Positions 1-6,895 of a DNA stretch of 10,445 nt are shown one piece after another (the first letter of the stretch is position 1; each line of letters opens with the position of its first letter). Under the pieces are notes generated by a model, which worked only from the letters and a program-made list of their open reading frames with translations, was not told the DNA's origin and made no database searches. The stretch covers positions 1-10,445 of the forward strand of contig JAOUDB010000053.1 of NCBI GenBank assembly GCA_029859485.1. The letters are read 5' to 3'. A program made the translations under genes and the position numbers. Source of the stretch: Desulfuromonadales bacterium. GTDB taxonomy: Bacteria > Desulfobacterota > Desulfuromonadia > Desulfuromonadales > BM103.

Positions 1-775
1 CACCCTGCCGAAAAATGCCGACCACATCCTGGTCTATGGCTCCGTAACGGACAGACTTCTGCTGTTCAACCGTTTTATCGATCGCCCTGATCTGGTCACG
101 CAATGAAGCCGCTTCCTCGTAACGTTGCTCGCTCGCGGCAAGAGACATGCGCTGGCGTAACAGCTCAACGACTTCTCGCTGGCGACCCTCAAGAAGAGCC
201 AGGACACCAGCAACGAGCTTTCCATAGGCAGAAGAAGAGATATGACCATGACAGGGTGCGCTGCACTGACCGATCTGATGAAAGAGACAAGGCCGGCCGC
301 GCTGCCGGCACTTGGCCGGCGGATAATGGCGCAACGGGAAGATGCGATAAATTTCCTTGAGCGTCTGACGTAAAGCCGATGAAGAGGCAAACGGTCCGAA
401 ATAACGGGCGCCGTCCTGACGAACCCGCCGGACAACTTCCAGCATCGGAAATTCATCACGTAAATCGATACGGAGTGAAACGAAGGTTTTATCGTCACGC
501 AAATGAATATTGTAGCGCGGACGATGCTTTTTAATCAGGGTATTTTCGAGGATCAGAGCTTCTTTTTCCGTGTCGGTGACAATCGTTTCAATGGTCGCGG
601 CCCTCTCCATCAAAAACTTGATCTGCGGCCGGGTATCACGCTCGGCCTGCATGTAACTACGCAGGCGTGCACGCAGGTTCTTGGCCTTGCCGACATAGAG
701 AATCACCCCGGCATCATCCTTCATCAAGTAAACACCGGAAGAGGTCGGCTGCCTGCGCAGGTCAAAAGTTGTCAC
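1..775 (-). CDS. uvrC: UvrC, excinuclease ABC subunit C (N-terminal part, cut by the window edge)
   Basis: UvrC makes the two incisions around bulky DNA lesions in nucleotide excision repair, acting with UvrA and UvrB in the cytoplasm. The frame is open from a GTG at 775 to the left edge, giving 258 residues of a protein usually about 600 long. The GIY-YIG nuclease domain is clear: GVY at residues 14-16, YVGKAKNLRAR at 27-37, and a Glu near 77 in the ETEKEAL-type segment that should be the metal-binding catalytic residue. Four cysteines (about 156, 163, 171, 175) match the iron-sulfur cluster positions known in E. coli UvrC. A UVR motif (YEEAASLRDQI, about 219-229) follows, which binds UvrB. 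The C-terminal RNase H-like nuclease and HhH domains lie outside the window. The GTG start is chosen because AGGAGC sits just upstream on the minus strand and the conserved N-terminus begins there. The gene is divergent from its right-hand neighbour. Confidence 0.96.
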   Translation of the reverse strand, partial: MTTFDLRRQPTSSGVYLMKDDAGVILYVGKAKNLRARLRSYMQAERDTRPQIKFLMERAATIETIVTDTEKEALILENTLIKKHRPRYNIHLRDDKTFVSLRIDLRDEFPMLEVVRRVRQDGARYFGPFASSSALRQTLKEIYRIFPLRHYPPAKCRQRGRPCLFHQIGQCSAPCHGHISSSAYGKLVAGVLALLEGRQREVVELLRQRMSLAASEQRYEEAASLRDQIRAIDKTVEQQKSVRYGAIDQDVVGIFRQG

Positions 776-807
776 AGAAGCTCCTTGCAACTGGCTAAAC
801 AATCGAT

Positions 808-863
808 TATCTTGAAGATACGCTGATTCTGAAGCGCTTTTTCATCTTCGTATCTTCAAGGTA
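808..863. repeat. Long inverted repeat in the divergent uvrC / secreted-protein intergenic region
   Basis: CTTGAAGATACG (811-822) is repeated exactly inverted as CGTATCTTCAAG (849-860), with a 26-bp spacer. Allowing one T/G position, the arms extend to 15 bp (808-822 and 849-863). The spacer holds its own palindrome, AAGCGCTT (832-839). Both flanking genes point away from it, so it is not a normal terminator for either of them. An operator or a leader hairpin is more likely, but no regulator can be named. Confidence 0.6.
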
Positions 864-916
864 TCAATGCTCTATAAGAGGTGTCAACCAACAGCTCTTT
901 GTGGAGGTAATTTTAT

Positions 917-1789
917 ATGCTTCGATCCTCTCTCGTGATTCTGCTTTTTCTGGTTCTGACCACACCAGCAAATCTCTTTGCCAACGACGACCTGACCGTC
1001 CTTGAAAAGGTCGTTGCAGCGAACGCTCTCACACAACCAGAGTTGCAGAACTACCTGGTCACCGTGGAGACATCCCGAATTGAGGAGATGATGTCCAGCA
1101 TGACCGCCGGCATGCCGGAAGACGTCAAACCGCCGAAGCCACCGGTCATCGTCAAGTTCTGGCAGCGCAACGGAGAAGGGCTCATCTTTGCGAAAAAAGA
1201 AAACCTGACTCCATATGCCGAAAAGATGGTCAACCGTCTCTCCGCCAACCTAGCGATTGAACTGTATGAGATGATCCTGCCCGCGGACCAAGCCGATGCA
1301 CGCCAGGCACTAATCAAAAACGCCAAACTCAAGTCAAGCGAAGTCTCCCTGGCCGAACAGTTGATTCAACGACTGGAAATCACATTCAACAAGCCGACAG
1401 ATCTAAACGGAGCCTTTTATGTCAGCGGCATGCGTTTGCCACAAAAACAGATCAACGCGCTGACCTTTGACATTGACACCCGGACAAACACCGTCAACGA
1501 GATGAGTCTTACTGTCGAGGGTGGCTTGCAGTTGTCCGTTGAGATTCGTTATCGCGCAGTGACCGGGGGACACATCCCCGAGCGTTTTCAGATCACCAGC
1601 CCGGATGGCAAAGTGGAAGATATTTTTGAAGCAACTCTCGCAGAGGTCGATAACTTCGTCCTGCCGACAAGTATGCTGCGCACGATCAACCGCCCTGAGT
1701 TGCAGGAGACACTGGAAGTATTTTTCAAGGACTACCAGCTCAACCAACCGATCCCCGAGGACATCCAGACCCGTCTCAAAGTCAGATAA
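917..1789 (+). CDS. Secreted periplasmic protein with LolA-like features, function unknown
   Basis: This 290-residue protein has a clear Sec signal peptide: a short basic start, a hydrophobic core at about residues 5-16, and a likely cleavage after Ala22 (LFA|ND). There is no lipobox cysteine, so it should be soluble in the periplasm. The mature part has two segments: a mostly helical one (about 25-160), and a second (about 165-265) with alternating strands such as LTFDIDTRTNTVNEM and LSVEIRYRAV. The second segment resembles the curved-sheet lipoprotein-carrier fold (LolA/LppX type); this is an impression from pattern, not a proven match. The start is supported by GGAGG at 903-907. It heads a cluster with only 12 bp to the next gene, suggesting co-transcription with the cyclic-nucleotide-domain protein and the AI-2E-type membrane protein. 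A periplasmic carrier of a lipid or hydrophobic ligand is possible but speculative. Confidence 0.82.
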   Translation: MLRSSLVILLFLVLTTPANLFANDDLTVLEKVVAANALTQPELQNYLVTVETSRIEEMMSSMTAGMPEDVKPPKPPVIVKFWQRNGEGLIFAKKENLTPYAEKMVNRLSANLAIELYEMILPADQADARQALIKNAKLKSSEVSLAEQLIQRLEITFNKPTDLNGAFYVSGMRLPQKQINALTFDIDTRTNTVNEMSLTVEGGLQLSVEIRYRAVTGGHIPERFQITSPDGKVEDIFEATLAEVDNFVLPTSMLRTINRPELQETLEVFFKDYQLNQPIPEDIQTRLKVR

Positions 1790-1801
1790 CAGGAGAAACC
1801 G

Positions 1802-2335
1802 ATGGATCCCCTCTGGACTAACATTTTCCACAAAAAACTGGACGAAGAATCTCTGGCCTACTTCCTTAAGCACCTGCCGATCTTCTCCGAACTCTCGCCG
1901 CGGTCATTAGCAACCCTCGAAAACATTGTCCACGTGCGCAACTACAAGACAAACGAAACCGTCTTCGAAGAGAATGACCCTGGTTCCGGTATGTACATGA
2001 TCCGTAGCGGCGTGGTGAAGATTTTCGCCAGGGACCAGAATGGTATGGAAGAGGAGTTGGCCAGACTTGGTCCCGGCGACTTCTTTGGTGAAACCACCCT
2101 GACGGCTCCTGCGCCACGGACAGCATCGGCCAGAACACTCGAGAACACCCAACTGGTCGGACTGTTTCGCGCCGACATCCTGGAACTGGCGGAACGAAAG
2201 CCTGCCATCTCAAGCAGTATCTTTCTTGGCTTGACCCGGGTCGTCAGCGAACGCCTGCAGGCGGCAAGCCTGGAGCTTCGGCGTTTGCAGAATCAACTGG
2301 GGGAAGTCATTTCTCCTGAGAATGTCGAGACATGA
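1802..2335 (+). CDS. Stand-alone cyclic nucleotide-binding (CRP effector-type) domain protein
   Basis: This 177-residue cytoplasmic protein consists of one cyclic nucleotide-binding domain (about 25-140) and a helical tail. The domain opens with LPIFSELS and contains the beta-roll glycines (ENDPGSGMYMIRSG, 57-70). Its phosphate-binding cassette GDFFGE (92-97) is followed by PRTA (105-108); the Gly-Glu pair and Arg106 are the residues that normally contact the cyclic phosphate, so ligand binding looks retained. The tail (about 145-170, rich in Leu, Glu, Arg and Gln) resembles the CRP dimerisation helix, but there is no helix-turn-helix, so it is not a DNA-binding CRP. The start has AGGAG at 1791-1795. 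The stop overlaps the next gene's start as ATGA, so translation is probably coupled to the AI-2E-type membrane protein. A role as a ligand-responsive partner of that protein is inferred from this coupling only. Whether it binds cAMP, cGMP or another nucleotide cannot be told. Confidence 0.9.
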   Translation: MDPLWTNIFHKKLDEESLAYFLKHLPIFSELSPRSLATLENIVHVRNYKTNETVFEENDPGSGMYMIRSGVVKIFARDQNGMEEELARLGPGDFFGETTLTAPAPRTASARTLENTQLVGLFRADILELAERKPAISSSIFLGLTRVVSERLQAASLELRRLQNQLGEVISPENVET

Positions 2336-3465
2336 GCAGTGTCGGTCAGAGTCCTCGCGGCTGGACTCGTGGCCAGGTGGCTTTGGCCTTCCTGGTTCTC
2401 AGCGCAGCGATCGCCTGCGGACTGGCGGTCTACTCATCGGCTTCATCGCTGACCGGTCTTTCCCGTGCGGCCTTTTCTGTCCTTTTTCTGCCACTCCTCT
2501 TATCACTGGTGCTCTCTTTTCTCCTCGATCCACTGGTTAGCCAGATGGAAAGGTTCTGTACCCGCACCGGCAGCATATTCATTGTCTACATTCTGACCCT
2601 GGGGCTGTTCTTGCTGGCTGCCCTCTGGCTGACGCCACACTGGCAGGAGTTCTGGAGTAATATGCGGACCGATTTCCCTCGCTACACTGCGCAGGTAATC
2701 GATACGCTAAAGAGCCTCATGACAGGTCTTCACGAACGCTTCCCGATGATTGAAGGTTATGCGTTCCCGACCAAGGTACGCATCTGGGCAGAACAGTTGA
2801 TGGCCGCCATCCTGGCGCAAACACCGCAATCCGCCATGAAGATCGGCGGCCTGATGGTGATCGTTCCGCTCTTTACTTTCTTTTTCCTGCGAGACGGGCG
2901 CAAGATCATGCGCTCTTGTGTCGCCCTCGCCCCGAATCGGCATTTCGAGATGGTCCGCGACCTCTCCTACCTGATCAGCCGCCAACTCGCGCACTTCATC
3001 CGCGGCAGGATCATAGAAGCAATCATCGTCGGCCTGATCATAACAGCGGGGCTGTCACTGACTGACATTCGCTATGCGCCCATGCTCGGCATATTCGCTG
3101 GTGTCACCAACCTGATCCCCTATATCGGACCAATTATCGGCATGATCCCCGGCATTCTGATTGCCTTCGTCGATCTTGGTGCGGGTGGTCAGTTCTGGTG
3201 GATTGTTATCCTCTACATCCTCATCGCCCAGGTCTTGATCGACAACTTTATCCTGATCCCGGTTCTTATCTCCAGAGTTTCCAACCTGCATCCGTTGCTG
3301 GTCTTCTTCGCCATTATCGTCGGCGGCAAGTTCTACGGAATTATCGGCATGATCATCGGTGTGCCGATCGTCAGTATCATTAAAATCACCCTGTTGGAGA
3401 TTCGCGCCTATCGCCGGATGTTCCGCCTGCCGGAAACCGCGCTCGAGAGCGACCGACCACATTAA
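2332..3465 (+). CDS. AI-2E / PerM family multi-pass membrane protein
   Basis: This 377-residue inner-membrane protein has the layout of the AI-2E transporter (PerM, formerly DUF20) family. Two to three N-terminal membrane helices (about 15-35, 45-66, 80-100) are followed by an amphipathic region (100-165) and about four to five C-terminal helices. Family signatures are visible: LFTFFFLRDGRK (180-191), NLIPYIGPIIGMIPG (260-274), the polar D304-N305 inside a helix, HPLLVFF (320-326) and GGKFYGIIGMIIGVP (331-345). Length is normal for the family, whose members include exporters of autoinducer-2 and proposed sodium/proton antiporters, so the substrate cannot be assigned. The start overlaps the previous stop by four bases and no strong ribosome site is present, which fits translational coupling to the cyclic-nucleotide-domain gene. 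Confidence 0.92.
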   Translation: MSSVGQSPRGWTRGQVALAFLVLSAAIACGLAVYSSASSLTGLSRAAFSVLFLPLLLSLVLSFLLDPLVSQMERFCTRTGSIFIVYILTLGLFLLAALWLTPHWQEFWSNMRTDFPRYTAQVIDTLKSLMTGLHERFPMIEGYAFPTKVRIWAEQLMAAILAQTPQSAMKIGGLMVIVPLFTFFFLRDGRKIMRSCVALAPNRHFEMVRDLSYLISRQLAHFIRGRIIEAIIVGLIITAGLSLTDIRYAPMLGIFAGVTNLIPYIGPIIGMIPGILIAFVDLGAGGQFWWIVILYILIAQVLIDNFILIPVLISRVSNLHPLLVFFAIIVGGKFYGIIGMIIGVPIVSIIKITLLEIRAYRRMFRLPETALESDRPH

Positions 3466-3484
3466 CGACCAACGAAAGTAAATA

Positions 3485-4606
3485 ATGAAGTTTTTTGCAA
3501 CGACTACAAAAGGGCTCGAAGACGTCCTCGCCGCCGAACTGATCGCTCTTGGCACTCGCGATGTCGTCCCTGGCAACGGCGGCGTCAATTTCAGCGGCAC
3601 CTTTAAAGACGGCTACAAAGCCTGTCTCTGGTTGCGCACAGCCAACCGGGTTCTGCAGCCGATAGCCAGCTTTCCTTGCCCTTCCGAAGAAGCTCTCTAT
3701 GAAGGTGTTTATGCTCTCAACTGGGACGAGCTGATGACTTCGCAGATGACCCTGGCCGTTGGAGCCAAGCTGCGCGATTCGGAGATCACCCACTCTCATT
3801 ATGCCGCGCTGAAAACCAAGGACGCCATCGTCGACAAGATCAGGGATCGGACCGGTCAGAGGCCGAATGTTGATGCGAAAGATCCGGATCTACGCATTAA
3901 TATGCATCTGGCACGCAACCAGTGCACCATCAGCCTCGACCTGGCGGGAGCCGGTCTGCATAAACGTGGTTATCGAAGAGATACGACGATCGCGCCACTA
4001 AAGGAAACCCTGGCCGCAGGGCTCGTCGCCCTGACCGGCTGGGATCAGGCGTCTCCCTTTGTCGACCCCATGTGCGGCTCCGGCAGCCTGCCCCTTGAAG
4101 CCGCCCAGCTCGCCAGCAACCATGCAGCGGGCCTGCTCTCTCCCGACTTTGGTTTTCAGCGCTGGCCGGATTTCAACGCCGGACTCTGGAAAAATTTACT
4201 CGAAGAAGCTGAGACAACAAAGAGAGAGCTCCCAGCCAATTTAATCTTCGGCAGTGACCGGGACAAACGCTCCGTTGACCTGGCGCGTCGAAACGCCGAC
4301 AGTGCCGGTATCGGTGCAAAAATTCGTTGGTCCTACAACGACTTTGCCAAACTGGAAGCGCCCGCCTCACAAGGCACACTGATCTGCAACCCACCTTATG
4401 GTGAACGCCTCGGCAACGAAGAAGAACTTACTGCCTTCTACCGCAAAATCGGCGACACCTTCAAACAGAACTGGAAAGGCTGGACCGCCTGGGTGTTTAC
4501 CGGCAACCTTGCCCTCGCCAAACAAGTCGGCCTGAAGGCCTCCCGCCGCATCGTGCTCTATAATGGGCCGATTGAATGTCGCTTGCTGAAGTATGAACTT
4601 TATTGA
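3485..4606 (+). CDS. rlmL: RlmL-type 23S rRNA (guanine-N2)-methyltransferase with THUMP domain
   Basis: This 373-residue enzyme closely follows the N-terminal half of E. coli RlmL, which methylates guanine 2445 of 23S rRNA using S-adenosylmethionine. The ferredoxin-like N-terminus starts FFATTTKGLEDVLAAEL, as in RlmL. A THUMP RNA-binding domain spans about 50-155, and the linker RGYRRDTTIAPLKETLAA (161-178) leads into the methyltransferase. SAM motif I is DPMCGSG (194-200), and the catalytic motif is NPPYGERLG (302-310), typical of N2-guanine or N6-adenine transfer. E. coli RlmL is fused to a second methyltransferase (RlmK); here only the RlmL half is present and nothing in the window supplies RlmK. 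The gene lies 19 bp after the AI-2E-type gene and is probably the last gene of that cluster. Its ribosome site is weak (GAAAG). The exact target base is inferred from homology. Confidence 0.9.
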   Translation: MKFFATTTKGLEDVLAAELIALGTRDVVPGNGGVNFSGTFKDGYKACLWLRTANRVLQPIASFPCPSEEALYEGVYALNWDELMTSQMTLAVGAKLRDSEITHSHYAALKTKDAIVDKIRDRTGQRPNVDAKDPDLRINMHLARNQCTISLDLAGAGLHKRGYRRDTTIAPLKETLAAGLVALTGWDQASPFVDPMCGSGSLPLEAAQLASNHAAGLLSPDFGFQRWPDFNAGLWKNLLEEAETTKRELPANLIFGSDRDKRSVDLARRNADSAGIGAKIRWSYNDFAKLEAPASQGTLICNPPYGERLGNEEELTAFYRKIGDTFKQNWKGWTAWVFTGNLALAKQVGLKASRRIVLYNGPIECRLLKYELY

Positions 4607-4641
4607 GGAACCGGAACGCAGTACGCGGAACGTGGAACAGG
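4607..4641 (+). repeat. Degenerate heptamer tandem array A
   Basis: Five 7-bp units follow directly after the rlmL stop codon: GGAACCG, GAACGCA, GTACGCG, GAACGTG, GAACAGG. The shared core is G-x-A-C at the start of each unit. The same unit type appears at 9893-9933 on this strand and in the opposite orientation near 4818-4846 and 10005-10029. There is no start codon or sign of coding. Confidence 0.75.
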
Positions 4642-4817
4642 AAAAGCTCACAATCTGACTCACGCCCTTTTTCTCTGCTCTCTGCGCCTCTGCATGAGAT
4701 CGAGCTTGCTTTTGTCTCGTAATTGTTCGTGTTTTTCTTTTGCAAAGAAGATGTAAAAAATCAATCTGAATCTAACTTGAGTAAAGTGGAGGATCAGCTA
4801 GTTTTTTTTGGTTTTCC
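4642..4817. other. Gene-free spacer with CTCTGC repeats and T-runs
   Basis: No convincing gene is seen. CTCTGC occurs three times (4673-4678, 4680-4685, 4688-4693), spaced 7 then 8 bp, which looks like a further short repeat of heptamer period. An A/T-rich part with a run of eight T follows near 4802-4809. No stem precedes that run convincingly enough to call an intrinsic terminator for rlmL. A TTTTGCAAAG palindrome lies near 4738-4747. Confidence 0.5.
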
Positions 4818-4846
4818 CCGGACCTCGAACCTCGTTCAGCGTCCCG
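4818..4846 (-). repeat. Degenerate heptamer tandem array B (inverted relative to array A)
   Basis: Read on the minus strand this is ACGGGAC, GCTGAAC, GAGGTTC, GAGGTCC. The units match the minus-strand units GAGGAAC and GCGGGAC found at the window's right end (pattern G-x-G-G-x-x-C). With array A it brackets the rlmL to kinase intergenic region in inverted orientation. The units are more diverged than in array A. Confidence 0.55.
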
Positions 4847-4869
4847 TGCGTCTTCGGCGCATCCCCTAC

Positions 4870-4898
4870 TTGCTTTTTTATACCGTAGACCTCATAAT
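4870..4898 (+). promoter_or_regulatory. Candidate sigma-70 promoter for the histidine kinase
   Basis: TTGCTT (4870-4875) and CATAAT (4893-4898) are separated by exactly 17 bp. The -10 box matches consensus at five of six positions; the -35 box is weaker. Initiation would fall near 4905, leaving a leader of about 25 nt before the kinase ATG at 4931. Confidence 0.45.
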
Positions 4899-4930
4899 CG
4901 CCTCGTTTCTAAACCTGAGTTAATGCGATT

Positions 4931-6895
4931 ATGAGCCGTCACCTTTTCAAATTTGTCAACAACCTCAAAATCCGCTGGAAGATGACTGTCGTCGTCCTGC
5001 CGCTTGTTTTGATCCCGCTTTTCGTTGTGGGCACGGTGGTCGGCTGGATCGCATACCGTCAGGCACACCTCGGCATCACACAGACCAGCATGGACGATCT
5101 CGACCATCTGGCCGCCTTCACCATCGACCTGCTCGATGCCCACAATCAACAATTCCAAGTTTACCGTGAAGATAAGAAAGCCGCCACCGAACAGGAGCTG
5201 ACCAGCCTGACCAATCTCGCCTACGGCATGGTCGAGGCCCAGGACAAACAATTCCGCAACGGTGAGATTGATATCGAAAGTGCCAAACAAGCGGCTCGCA
5301 GTGCCCTGAAGAGGGTTCAGGTTGGAGAGACCGGCTACATCTACGCCATGACCAGTAAAGGCGACCTGGCGGTGCACATTGCCCGGGAGGGTGAAAACGT
5401 CTATAGCGAAACAGATGAAGATGGCAGACATTTCATCCGCGCCATGTGCAAGGCGGCTACGAAAACAACTCCGGACAAACTGCTGACAATCGTCTACCCC
5501 TGGCGGAATGCGGAGCTTGGTGACAGGGTCGCCCGTCAGAAGATGGTAGTCTATCGTTACTATGAGCCATGGGACTGGATTATCGCCACCGGGGGCTATC
5601 TGGATGAGACCTACGAGAATCCCGCTGCCAAACAAAAGGCTTTTACAGAACTCAAGAACAGGATCAATGAAAAGCTGGTCGGCCAGACCGGCTACATCTA
5701 CTGCATGGATCGTAAGGGAACGCTGACCATCCATCCCGAGGCCGAAGGTGAAAACATTTACGCCTCCAAGGATTCGGACGGTACACCCTTTATAGAACGC
5801 ATGTGCAAACAGCGCGAAGGATGGATCCGTTATCCCTGGCAGAACCCTGGAGAGAAGAAGGCACGTCGCAAAATCGTCCGTTACCTTCACTATCAGCCCT
5901 GGGACTGGATCGTCGCCGTCGGTTCCTATGAAGATGAGTTTTACCGGGAGACCAACCTGATCAAGGGCCGGATTCTCGGCAGCCTCGGAGTTATCTCTCT
6001 CCTGGTCGGCACGATTGCCATTCTACTGGTTTTCCTGGCCGCCAAGATCCTCTCCGACCCGATCCGTCACATGACATCGGTGATCCGCGACATCAAGCGC
6101 GGTCAGTTCCATCGCCAGATGGAGATCACTAGCCGCGATGAGCTTGGCGAACTGGCCGTTGCCTTTAACCGCATGACCAGTAGCCTGCAACGCAACCGCG
6201 AGCTTGAAGCCAGCCTCGCACAGCAGGGCAAGATGGCCTCTCTCGGCATCCTTTCATCGGGAGTCGCACACGAGATCAACAACCCCCTCGGTGTCATTCT
6301 CGGCTACGCCGGCTACCTCGAGAACAAACTCGACCCGGAAGACCCAAATCATTACTTTATCCACGAGATCAAGCGGGAGAGCAAACGTTGCAAGAAGATC
6401 GTTCAGGACCTGCTTAACTACGCGCGGACACCGCAGCCTGAGTTTGCTGAAACTGACCTCAACCATTTACTCGACCAGATCGTCAGCTTTGCTGCCAACC
6501 ACACCGATATGCACGACGTGAAAATCGACAGGAAATTTACTGATGGCTTGCCAGAGCTTCTGATCGACGGTGACCAGATTCGCCAGGTGGCAATCAACCT
6601 GATCCTCAATGCCGGAGCAGCCATGGAGGATGGTGGCATACTCACTGTAAGGACCTATCGGGAAGAGGACGATGTCGTGATGACCTTCGCCGACTCTGGC
6701 AGCGGCATTGACGAAGCGGACCTTGAACGTATTTTCGAACCTTTCTACACGACTAAAGATCGCGGAACAGGCCTCGGCCTGGCGATCACCAGGCAAATCA
6801 TTGAACAGCATCACGGCAGCATCCAGATGACCAGTCGCCCGAATCAGGGAACGACCGTCACTATTCGCCTGCCGCTTTTCCGGGAGGAATTCTGA
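4931..6895 (+). CDS. Membrane sensor histidine kinase with tandem Cache-like sensor repeats
   Basis: This 654-residue kinase should autophosphorylate on His447 and pass phosphate to the adjacent NtrC-type regulator. Order of parts: membrane helix (about 19-42), extracytoplasmic sensor (about 43-345), membrane helix (about 347-371), HAMP linker (about 372-425), HisKA and HATPase domains. The sensor holds two similar Cache-like units: GETGYIYAM...EGENVY...DGRHFIR.MCK...WDWIIATGGYLDE (about 132-226) and GQTGYIYCM...EGENIY...DGTPFIERMCK...WDWIVAVGSYEDE (about 251-336). Kinase boxes are intact: H-box GVAHEINNPL (444-453), N-box around N556-N560, DSGSGI (588-593), FEPFYTTKD (602-610) and GTGLGL (612-617). 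This is the NtrB-like class that pairs with sigma-54 activators. The stop overlaps the regulator's ATG by one base (TGATG). The ribosome site is poor; a four-codon frame, ATGCGATTATGA (4923-4934), overlaps the start and might couple translation. The ligand is unknown; Cache domains of this kind often bind small carboxylates. Confidence 0.95.
   Translation: MSRHLFKFVNNLKIRWKMTVVVLPLVLIPLFVVGTVVGWIAYRQAHLGITQTSMDDLDHLAAFTIDLLDAHNQQFQVYREDKKAATEQELTSLTNLAYGMVEAQDKQFRNGEIDIESAKQAARSALKRVQVGETGYIYAMTSKGDLAVHIAREGENVYSETDEDGRHFIRAMCKAATKTTPDKLLTIVYPWRNAELGDRVARQKMVVYRYYEPWDWIIATGGYLDETYENPAAKQKAFTELKNRINEKLVGQTGYIYCMDRKGTLTIHPEAEGENIYASKDSDGTPFIERMCKQREGWIRYPWQNPGEKKARRKIVRYLHYQPWDWIVAVGSYEDEFYRETNLIKGRILGSLGVISLLVGTIAILLVFLAAKILSDPIRHMTSVIRDIKRGQFHRQMEITSRDELGELAVAFNRMTSSLQRNRELEASLAQQGKMASLGILSSGVAHEINNPLGVILGYAGYLENKLDPEDPNHYFIHEIKRESKRCKKIVQDLLNYARTPQPEFAETDLNHLLDQIVSFAANHTDMHDVKIDRKFTDGLPELLIDGDQIRQVAINLILNAGAAMEDGGILTVRTYREEDDVVMTFADSGSGIDEADLERIFEPFYTTKDRGTGLGLAITRQIIEQHHGSIQMTSRPNQGTTVTIRLPLFREEF

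Noticed and set aside
34..826. Open frames opposite and overlapping uvrC (34-498 minus in another frame; 103-360 and 503-826 plus)
   Set aside because: The continuous UvrC reading frame on the minus strand from 775 to the left edge explains the region with clear family motifs; the others have no recognisable features and are frame shadows.
4738..4747. TTTTGCAAAG palindrome as a third activator-binding site upstream of the kinase
   Set aside because: It lacks the 4-bp centre of the two dyads at 8392 and 8424, and no GG-N10-GC promoter was found between it and the kinase start, so autoregulation is not supported.
4723..4923. A 66-codon plus-strand frame between rlmL and the kinase
   Set aside because: It runs through T-rich DNA and the inverted heptamer array, has no ribosome site and overlaps the candidate kinase promoter; composition looks non-coding.
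4892..5890. A 332-codon minus-strand frame opposite the kinase
   Set aside because: Long but antisense to clearly conserved sensor repeats; no motif of its own. High-GC antisense frames of this size are common.
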